The position numbers and the translations under genes were made by a program. DNA of 11,891 nucleotides from CAYNNP01 sp964398215 (GTDB lineage: Bacteria > Planctomycetota > Planctomycetia > Pirellulales > Pirellulaceae), in NCBI GenBank assembly GCA_964398215.1, contig CAYNNP010000211.1, positions 1 through 11,891 of the forward strand, given 5' to 3'. How positions within the stretch are numbered: position 1 is the first letter of the stretch; each line of letters starts with the position of its first letter. Of this stretch, positions 6,359 through 11,891 are shown in pieces. The notes beneath the pieces were generated by a model. The model was not told the DNA's origin and searched no databases. It saw only the letters and a program-made list of their open reading frames with translations.

Positions 6359-8137
6359 CTATTCCAGATGCGTGACCTTTGCAGACACAGACACCGTGTT
6401 CAAGCTGGGTCCCGATGCAGTGATCGTCAACGGCCCGAGAGACGATGGAGCGATCTGAACACTTGCTCGACCCTTTTCGTCTGCTTGCGTCACGCTGTAA
6501 ACCTCTTTGTCTTTCCAAACACAAACGGTGCAGTTGGGTGCGCCCGTTGTAATCTCAAGCTTGCTCTTTCCAACTGGAATGGCACCTGCAACTTTGATCT
6601 CCGGAGTTTTGGGGGCGGCCGCTCGCATGTCCAGTGTTGGATCGCCCAAGAGATTCAGTTCGCAAATGCACAGGTGATATCCTGGCGACTTGCGAGCATC
6701 TTTGGACATATCAGCTTTCGCCATCATCATTGCATGTCCGGTCGTCACGTCTTCACCCAAACCATGGCACCAGTACCGGGTCATCGTTTGCGTCGTTCCG
6801 TCAAGCTTTCCATCTTTGATCATCAATCGCATGTCCGAGCGTTTGTGAAAATGCGGCTTGCCAGTGCGGACGGGAGCAACGACAGCGACCGACCCACCTT
6901 TGGGCTGACGAATGATGGATTCGACAATCGACGGATCTTTGGCGGAGTCGTACTCACCTGTATTGCAAGACACAGTCGTGATCAGAGGATAGGCGCCGTC
7001 ATTGGAAAGTTTTGCAGCGTGCTTGGCTGAAAACATAGAGTCCTCTAAGACCCAAGACGGCAGATGTCCATGGCCATGGATGTGCAGTTTTCCGGTCGTT
7101 TTATCGTTCACAAGCTTGACCAAATTATTGGCACTTAGCTCATAGCTACCTGGCTCATCATCGTCGTCCCAAGGAGTCTTTTGAGAAAAGAACCTATCGA
7201 CTTCGGCATTCTTCCACGATTCGGAAACGAACCCATCCCAGCTATTAAGCACTTTTGGGTATGCCGGGCGGTCCGTACAGGTGTAGACCATCCGCTGCGC
7301 AAATTCAGTTTTCGGGTAACGAGATTCGTAGGCGATTACTTTTTCGGTAAAGGCTGCGACGTCTTCGACGGTCCGTACAGGAATACGTCCTAGCCCAACG
7401 CTACCATCGGGATAGCTAATCGCATCGCGGTCATCCTCCCACTCGCCGTAAATGCCGTCGTCGTCTGCATCCCAGTTTGTTTCGCTAAGGTAGACGATGT
7501 CTGTTGGAATCCCTTTGCGTTCTTGAGCGTGCACAGTCGTGTGCCCACCAGGAACCAAGCCCTTGCCGCCCGGCAGGCAATCGCCACCGAGTACGACCCA
7601 TCGGGCGCCATGATTATCAATATGGTCACGAACACAAAGGCGAATCTTTTCCTGGATGATATCCGCTTCGTATTCCTCAGCGATCTGGCCAACGGTAATG
7701 ATCTTAGTCGCGCGGCCCGATTGCGTTTTCCAATCGGCGTACGGCTGCCACGATTTTGCGATGCTGTCTGCGGTAATCAGCAGGATCGGGTAGGTATCCG
7801 TTTCGACTCGAGCTGGAATCACAACCACCTCATGCACGGGCTCTGGCTGCTCTTCTTTAGCCGCCTTCATTTCTTTGGACGCTTTCTTCGCGGGTGGCGT
7901 TTGGTTGGCGGCTAATTTTTCCAGCGCCGAACGTCTTTGGGCAAACTCTGCGTCCGAGATTTTGCCATCTCCATCCTTGTCGACAGCAGCCGCAAACGCG
8001 TCAAGTTGCGATTCTGACAACGCTGACACCCGTTCAGCGGCATACTGTTTGAACTCTTTGATGGTACGGTCGTCTGCAGTACTGGTGCCCACAATTAGCA
8101 CAACAAAGTTCAAGGCAAGCAGTAGTTTCGTCTTCAT
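6359..8137 (-). CDS. Gingipain-like (C25) cysteine peptidase with EF-hand
   Basis: A secreted protein of 592 residues from the chosen start (5 fewer than the longest reading, whose numbering is used here). A signal peptide covers about residues 6-26. A canonical EF-hand loop follows (Asp58, Asp60, Asp62, Gly63, Ile65, Glu69), predicting calcium binding, then a Lys/Ala/Glu-rich linker (80-105). The caspase-like C25 domain spans about 120-510: Asp-rich WDADDDGIYGEWEDD (227-241), GLGRIPVRT (253-261), HIHGHGHL with candidate catalytic His361, TTVSCNTGE with candidate nucleophile Cys396, and LLGDPTLDMR (501-510), a typical C25 end motif. Residues 515-597 look like a small Ig-like beta domain, as follows the catalytic domain in gingipains. 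No type IX secretion C-terminal domain is evident. It probably cleaves extracellular or periplasmic proteins; specificity is unknown. ATG 8137 is preferred over ATG 8152 because AAGGA lies 5 bases before it and the signal peptide is then of usual form. Confidence 0.85.
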   Translation of the reverse strand: MKTKLLLALNFVVLIVGTSTADDRTIKEFKQYAAERVSALSESQLDAFAAAVDKDGDGKISDAEFAQRRSALEKLAANQTPPAKKASKEMKAAKEEQPEPVHEVVVIPARVETDTYPILLITADSIAKSWQPYADWKTQSGRATKIITVGQIAEEYEADIIQEKIRLCVRDHIDNHGARWVVLGGDCLPGGKGLVPGGHTTVHAQERKGIPTDIVYLSETNWDADDDGIYGEWEDDRDAISYPDGSVGLGRIPVRTVEDVAAFTEKVIAYESRYPKTEFAQRMVYTCTDRPAYPKVLNSWDGFVSESWKNAEVDRFFSQKTPWDDDDEPGSYELSANNLVKLVNDKTTGKLHIHGHGHLPSWVLEDSMFSAKHAAKLSNDGAYPLITTVSCNTGEYDSAKDPSIVESIIRQPKGGSVAVVAPVRTGKPHFHKRSDMRLMIKDGKLDGTTQTMTRYWCHGLGEDVTTGHAMMMAKADMSKDARKSPGYHLCICELNLLGDPTLDMRAAAPKTPEIKVAGAIPVGKSKLEITTGAPNCTVCVWKDKEVYSVTQADEKGRASVQIAPSSLGPLTITASGPSLNTVSVSAKVTHLE

Positions 8138-8142
8138 AATTA

Positions 8143-8147
8143 TCCTT
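8143..8147 (-). promoter_or_regulatory. Shine-Dalgarno deciding the C25 gene start
   Basis: AAGGA on the minus strand, 5 bases before ATG 8137. The upstream in-frame ATG at 8152 has no such site, so the shorter protein starting MKTKLLL is favoured. Confidence 0.6.
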
Positions 8148-8219
8148 GTCATTCGATTGTTCGCATTGGAACGTAATTGCCGGTCAAGCGCGATATGCGA
8201 ACTACTTTAGTCACACCAC

Positions 8220-8419
8220 ACAAAACGTGCTGGGAACCTACCGTTGTAATTTAACCACAATCAAGTGCAAGCGTCGGGGGTGTACAGCCTGCTGGACGAC
8301 TTGAAATACTTCATAGCAACATGTCGCTGTGGTTAGGTGGAACGGACAAAACGTGTGATTGACATTCACCAGGACTTCCATCACAATCCGCAGCTGAAAA
8401 GGTCCTATCGAACGTTTTG
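8220..8419. repeat. Three CAAAACGT octamers in the divergent intergenic region
   Basis: The gene-free stretch 8138-8442 between the C25 gene and sdhC holds the octamer CAAAACGT three times: 8221-8228 and 8347-8354 on the plus strand and 8412-8419 on the minus strand. The first two share the longer ACAAAACGTG (8220-8229, 8346-8355). The second copy ends 4 bases before the sdh -35 box and the third lies in the predicted leader. The placement suggests a regulator binding site, but the factor is unknown. Apart from the sdh promoter and the two ribosome binding sites, I see nothing else in the stretch. Confidence 0.35.
8359..8387 (+). promoter_or_regulatory. Candidate sigma-70-type promoter of sdhCAB
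   Basis: A perfect -35 TTGACA (8359-8364) is followed after 17 bases by CACAAT (8382-8387), which matches TATAAT at 4 of 6 positions. Transcription would begin near 8394 and give a leader of about 49 bases before the sdhC ATG. It is the best promoter match seen in the gap. Confidence 0.5.
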
Positions 8420-8442
8420 CGAGAGAATTTAAAGGCTAACTG

Positions 8443-9249
8443 ATGGCGCAAGACCTGGGCGAACTAAAACGGAGAGGTTGGGGCGAAACGCTTCGAAGAG
8501 ATCGCTGGTGGATTACTCCGCTGGTCGTTTTTTCGGTTCTGCTTTCGTTCATTGTCTATGCTACTTGGGCGGCCTTTCAAGGCAACCACTTCTATCACCA
8601 CAACTATTTGTCGCCGTTCTATTCACCTGTGTTGTGGGGTGATTCGCATCATAGTTGGTTTGGGGCAAAGCCAGGATGGTGGCCAGGGTTCATTCCGTTT
8701 TCACCCGCGCTATTGATCTTGCCATTCCCAGCTGGCTTTCGGATGACGTGTTACTACTATCGCGGGGCATATTACAAAGCGTTCTGGTCCGACCCGCCAG
8801 CGTGTGCTGTCGGCGAACCTCGCAACTCATATTTGGGTGAACGTTCGCTGCCGTTGGTGCTGCAAAACATCCATCGCTATTTCCTTTACTTCGCATTGCT
8901 GTTTCTAGTTTTCCTGGCACACGATGCCTACTTGGGATTCTGGTTCGACGATGATGGCGATGGCAGCTTCAGTAATTTTGGAATGGGTGTTGGCACCATC
9001 GTACTGTGCGTGAATGTGTGCTTGCTGGGTGGATATACTTTGGGGTGCCATTCGCTGCGACACCTGATTGGCGGTGCTTGGAACAAGCTGTCGGGATCAC
9101 CCATTCGCAGCAAGTGCTACGGTTGCGTTAGCCGCTTGAATGGTGGTCACATGCGTTGGGCTTGGTTTAGTTTGATTTGGGTAGCGTTTTCGGATGTCTA
9201 TATCCGACTCTGTTCAATGGGCATCTGGCATGACTTCAGGATCTTTTGA
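8443..9249 (+). CDS. sdhC: Succinate dehydrogenase membrane anchor, cytochrome b subunit
   Basis: The 268-residue integral membrane protein anchors SdhAB and should carry haem b and the quinone site. Hydrophobic segments lie at about 24-45, 84-99 (short), 146-167, 181-201 and 238-258, consistent with a single five-helix anchor instead of separate SdhC and SdhD. Characteristic stretches are NYLSPFYSP (54-62), FRMTCYYYRGAYYKAFW (99-115), IHRYFLYF (143-150) and CHSLRHLIGG (202-211). His144, His203 and His207 are candidate haem ligands, though which pair binds is not clear from sequence. From memory, these motifs match the anchor class of actinobacterial Sdh1-type enzymes and of other planctomycetes. 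The ATG is preceded by AAAGG with 7-base spacing (8431-8435). It is the first gene of sdhCAB, and its TGA overlaps the sdhA ATG by one base. Confidence 0.85.
   Translation: MAQDLGELKRRGWGETLRRDRWWITPLVVFSVLLSFIVYATWAAFQGNHFYHHNYLSPFYSPVLWGDSHHSWFGAKPGWWPGFIPFSPALLILPFPAGFRMTCYYYRGAYYKAFWSDPPACAVGEPRNSYLGERSLPLVLQNIHRYFLYFALLFLVFLAHDAYLGFWFDDDGDGSFSNFGMGVGTIVLCVNVCLLGGYTLGCHSLRHLIGGAWNKLSGSPIRSKCYGCVSRLNGGHMRWAWFSLIWVAFSDVYIRLCSMGIWHDFRIF
9238..9241 (+). promoter_or_regulatory. Shine-Dalgarno deciding the sdhA start
   Basis: AGGA inside the end of sdhC, 7 bases before ATG 9249 but only 4 before the in-frame TTG at 9246. It favours the ATG and hence a TGATG stop-start junction. Confidence 0.6.
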
Positions 9250-11072
9250 TGGCCGACTTTGAAACAATCGAACACGATGTGCTGGTGATCGGCGCTGGAG
9301 GCGCAGGGCTTCGCGCGGCAATCGAAGCAGCTGGCCAAGACATTTCGGTTGGCTTGGTTTGCAAGTCGCTGCTTGGAAAAGCACACACGGTGATGGCCGA
9401 AGGTGGCATGGCTGCCGCAATGGCCAACGTTGATGATCGTGATTGTTGGCAAACTCACTTTGCCGACACGATGCGAGGTGGCTATTACCTAAATAACTGG
9501 CGGATGGCGCAGATCCACGCTCAACAAGCACCCGATCGTGTGCGAGAGCTAGAAGCTTGGGGAGCGGTTTTCGATCGCACCAAGACTGGCAAGATCATGC
9601 AGCGGAACTTTGGTGGCCACGCGCACCCAAGACTCGCTCACGTCGGTGACCGTACCGGCCTGGAAATGATTCGCACACTGCAGGATCACGGAATCCATCA
9701 AGGCATTGATGTGCACATGGAATGCACCATCACGCGATTGTTCAAAGACGGTGATCGAGTCACCGGGGCGCTCGCGTACACACGTGAACTGGGTAAATTC
9801 ATCCTGTTCAAAGCCAAGGCCATTGTGATGGCAACCGGCGGAATCGGCCGTGCTTTCAAGATCACCAGTAATTCTTGGGAATACACCGGTGATGGCCAAA
9901 CGGTTGCCTACGACGCTGGCGCTGACTTGATCGATATGGAATTCGTCCAGTTCCATCCAACCGGTATGGTTTGGCCGCCAAGCGTCCGAGGCATCTTGGT
10001 CACTGAAGGCGTTCGCGGTGAAGGCGGCATTCTAAAGAACAGTGACGGCGAACGGTTCATGTTCGGGGACATCCCGGATAACTACAAGAGTTCGACGGCT
10101 GATACTCCGGAAGAGGGTTGGCGATACGTTACAAAAACAGACAAGGATGCCAGGCGACCACCAGAGTTGTTGACGCGAGACCATGTCGCTCGTTGCATTA
10201 GGCGCGAGGTCCGTGAGGGTCGCGGGTCGCCGCACGGTGGTGCTTTCTTGGACATTGCTTGGATCAAAGAAAAGATCCCCGGCTCGGAAGCACATATTCG
10301 CAAGAAACTGCCCAGTATGTATCACCAGTTCAAAGAATTGGCAGGCATCGATATCACCAAAGAACCAATGGAAGTCGGCCCGACGACTCACTATGTAATG
10401 GGTGGCATCCGTGTCGACGGTAACACACAGATGACGACGGTCCCCGGTTTGTTTGCAGCTGGGGAATGTGCCGCCGGGTTACACGGAGCCAATCGATTGG
10501 GCGGAAATTCGCTTTCGGATCTGATTGTTTTTGGAAAACTGGCTGGCGAACACGCAGCAGCTTTTGCTAAAGAAAATGGAGCGGGTTCGGTTTCCGATCA
10601 AGACGTTCAGCAAGCTTATGCTGATGCCCTTGAGCCACTGGATTCCAGTTCTGCCAACGATGCTGGTGGTGCTTATCAAGTCCAGTATGACTTACAGGAC
10701 CTGATGCAAGACAAGGTCGGGATCGTTCGAACAGAAGATGAGATGCAGGAAGCTATCAGCGAGATCGACAAGCTTAAAGAGCGAGCGAAAACGGTTAGCG
10801 CACCAGGCAACCGGCAGTACAACCCAGGTTGGCACACAGCGTTGGACTTGCGAAATCTACTGACAGTCTCGGAGGCAGTTGCACGTTGTGCGGCTAACCG
10901 GAAAGAGAGTCGTGGAGCCCATACGCGTGACGACTACCCAGAGAAAGACGACAGCTACAGTTCGTTCAATCACGTGGTACGAAAAGGCCCCGAGGGCGAA
11001 ATGCAGGTGATTCGGGAGAACATTCCTGAAATGCCCGCTGAACTGACGCAAATCATCGAGGACAATAAGTAA
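9249..11072 (+). CDS. sdhA: Succinate dehydrogenase/fumarate reductase flavoprotein subunit
   Basis: The 607-residue catalytic subunit oxidises succinate to fumarate (EC 1.3.5.1) and passes electrons through FAD to SdhB. The dinucleotide fold VIGAGGAGLRAA spans 13-24. His46 in AHTVMAEGG aligns with the covalent FAD-bearing His of the family. Catalytic blocks are QFHPTGM (His236), VTEGVRGEGG (251-260), RDHVAR with the likely proton-shuttle Arg310, TTHYVMGG (His381) and GANRLGGNSL (Arg416). All expected active-site residues are present. Compared with E. coli SdhA there are about 30 extra residues between the FHPT block and the RD block (about 275-305), including NNxRRPPELL-like DARRPPELL; from memory this is usual for Sdh1-type enzymes. 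ATG 9249 is chosen over TTG 9246 by the ribosome site. The TAA overlaps the sdhB ATG by one base, so translation is coupled. Confidence 0.95.
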   Translation: MADFETIEHDVLVIGAGGAGLRAAIEAAGQDISVGLVCKSLLGKAHTVMAEGGMAAAMANVDDRDCWQTHFADTMRGGYYLNNWRMAQIHAQQAPDRVRELEAWGAVFDRTKTGKIMQRNFGGHAHPRLAHVGDRTGLEMIRTLQDHGIHQGIDVHMECTITRLFKDGDRVTGALAYTRELGKFILFKAKAIVMATGGIGRAFKITSNSWEYTGDGQTVAYDAGADLIDMEFVQFHPTGMVWPPSVRGILVTEGVRGEGGILKNSDGERFMFGDIPDNYKSSTADTPEEGWRYVTKTDKDARRPPELLTRDHVARCIRREVREGRGSPHGGAFLDIAWIKEKIPGSEAHIRKKLPSMYHQFKELAGIDITKEPMEVGPTTHYVMGGIRVDGNTQMTTVPGLFAAGECAAGLHGANRLGGNSLSDLIVFGKLAGEHAAAFAKENGAGSVSDQDVQQAYADALEPLDSSSANDAGGAYQVQYDLQDLMQDKVGIVRTEDEMQEAISEIDKLKERAKTVSAPGNRQYNPGWHTALDLRNLLTVSEAVARCAANRKESRGAHTRDDYPEKDDSYSSFNHVVRKGPEGEMQVIRENIPEMPAELTQIIEDNK

Positions 11073-11830
11073 TGGCGACCGTGACTTTCAAAATCTGGCG
11101 CGGCGACAAGGACTCGGGTGAGTTCAAGGACTACGAAACCGATGTCACCGAAGGCATGGTCGTTCTTGATGCAGTCCACCAGATCCAAGCCGAAAGTGCA
11201 AATGATCTTGCCTGTCGCTGGAACTGCAAGGCCGGAAAATGCGGATCTTGTTCTGCGGAAGTCAACGGAAATCCGCGGTTGATGTGCATGACCCGGCTAA
11301 GTGACTTGGATCTCGAAGAATCGATTTCGATCGAACCGATGCAGGCATTTCCACTGATCAAGGATCTGGTAACAGACGTTTCGCACAACTACCGTGCCAA
11401 AAAGAAGATCAAGCCGTTTCAGCCGCGCGAACCCGATAACGAAGACGGTTCGTGGAATATGTTGCAAGAAGACGTCGAACGCGTCCAAGAGTTTCGCAAG
11501 TGCATCGAGTGCTTTCTGTGCCAAGACGTCTGCCACGTTCTGCGCGATCACCACAAGCACGATGAATTCATCGGCCCCAGATATTTCGTGTACTCAGCGG
11601 CGCTCGAAATGCATCCGCTTGATGAAGCGGACCGCCTAGAGGATTTGAAAGAAACCCAAGGCGTCGGCTACTGCAACATCACAAAGTGCTGCACAAAAGT
11701 TTGCCCAGAACACATCACCATTACCGACAACGCAATCATTCCACTGAAAGAACGCGTAGTCGATGAATACTACGACCCGGTCAAGAAAGTATTCAAGAAG
11801 CTATTCGGAATCGGCAAGCCAAAGAAGTAG
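11072..11830 (+). CDS. sdhB: Succinate dehydrogenase/fumarate reductase iron-sulfur subunit
   Basis: The 252-residue subunit carries electrons from SdhA to the membrane quinone. A ferredoxin-like N-terminal domain holds the [2Fe-2S] ligands Cys52, Cys57, Cys60 and Cys72. The C-terminal domain has CIECFLCQDVC: Cys144, Cys147, Cys150 plus Cys211 for [4Fe-4S], and Cys154, Cys201 and Cys207 for [3Fe-4S]. The spacing matches E. coli SdhB with a constant offset of five in this domain. Cys48 and Cys206 are extra. The stretch after Cys154 (HVLRDHH) and Asn202 differ from the E. coli quinone-site Trp and His, so quinone contacts probably differ. FIGPRYFVYSAALEMHPLD (166-184) is typical of the Sdh1-like class, from memory. 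The C-terminus is Lys-rich. A GAGG lies 10 bases before the ATG, and the stop is TAG. This is the last gene of sdhCAB. Confidence 0.94.
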   Translation: MATVTFKIWRGDKDSGEFKDYETDVTEGMVVLDAVHQIQAESANDLACRWNCKAGKCGSCSAEVNGNPRLMCMTRLSDLDLEESISIEPMQAFPLIKDLVTDVSHNYRAKKKIKPFQPREPDNEDGSWNMLQEDVERVQEFRKCIECFLCQDVCHVLRDHHKHDEFIGPRYFVYSAALEMHPLDEADRLEDLKETQGVGYCNITKCCTKVCPEHITITDNAIIPLKERVVDEYYDPVKKVFKKLFGIGKPKK

Positions 11831-11838
11831 AGCTCCAC

Positions 11839-11882
11839 AAACTTGCGTGAACAACAAACATTCAGCAGCAAGTTTCGTTTTT
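11839..11882 (+). terminator. Intrinsic terminator of sdhCAB
   Basis: Starting 9 bases after the sdhB stop, AAACTTGC (11839-11846) pairs with GCAAGTTT (11868-11875). An inner TGAA/TTCA pairing (11848-11851 with 11861-11864) shortens the loop. Then CG and a run of five T (11878-11882) follow. The layout is that of a rho-independent terminator closing the sdh operon. Confidence 0.6.
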
Positions 11883-11891
11883 ATTGGCAGC

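Noticed and set aside
6344..7030. 228-codon open frame on the plus strand
   Set aside because: It lies wholly opposite the C25 peptidase gene and its 3' flank, has no recognisable domain, and the minus-strand frame shows clear family motifs. It is an antisense shadow.
7269..7381. 13-bp direct repeat CGGTCCGTACAGG, copies 100 bases apart
   Set aside because: Both copies are inside the C25 coding region in different frames. One chance 13-mer match is about what a window of this size should give.
8150..8152. Upstream ATG as start of the C25 gene
   Set aside because: It has no Shine-Dalgarno and adds five residues in front of a normal signal peptide. ATG 8137 has AAGGA at 5 bases.
1..11891. CRISPR arrays, tRNA or rRNA genes, insertion sequences, phage genes
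   Set aside because: I looked for regular spaced repeats, tRNA-like cloverleaf sequences and transposase, integrase or phage motifs and found none. Gene content is metabolic and envelope-related.

Overview
The window looks like a chromosomal segment of a planctomycete of the Rhodopirellula/Pirellulaceae type. The main evidence is a Planctomycetes-typical gene pair: a PSCyt1-DUF1549-DUF1553 c-type cytochrome-like protein next to a DUF1501 Tat-secreted protein. A lipoprotein with a proline-rich spacer, an EF-hand protein with a gingipain-like (C25) peptidase fold, moderate GC and weak Shine-Dalgarno use fit the same picture. The genus is inferred; no 16S or other marker is present.

Layout. Positions 1-201 hold no gene but are rich in repeats, including a perfect 16-bp inverted repeat. 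Five genes then lie on the minus strand, given here in transcription order: a C25-like peptidase with an EF-hand (6359-8137), the PSCyt1/DUF1549/DUF1553 protein (3820-6153), the DUF1501 protein (2365-3771), a radical SAM enzyme that overlaps DUF1501 by 4 bases (1490-2368), and a lipoprotein of unknown function (202-1389). The gaps suggest that DUF1553, DUF1501 and the radical SAM gene form one operon. The peptidase gene is probably a separate unit, because hairpins and a TATAAT box lie between it and the DUF1553 gene. The lipoprotein gene may be read through from the operon or have its own promoter.

A divergent intergenic region (8138-8442) separates these genes from a compact plus-strand operon, sdhC-sdhA-sdhB (8443-11830). 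It encodes a three-subunit succinate dehydrogenase/fumarate reductase. Both junctions overlap by one base (TGATG and TAATG). A TTGACA-N17-CACAAT promoter precedes the operon and a hairpin plus T-run follows it, so the unit appears complete. SdhA carries the flavin-linking His and the catalytic residues, SdhB carries ligands for three Fe-S clusters, and SdhC is a single membrane anchor of about five helices. Together they would pass electrons from succinate to the quinone pool in the cytoplasmic membrane.

I see no clear new defence or mobile system. The points most worth a second look are the radical SAM enzyme coupled to the DUF1553/DUF1501 pair, the Sdh complex with class-specific departures from the E. 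coli enzyme, three copies of one octamer around the sdh promoter, and the palindromic repeat at the left edge.
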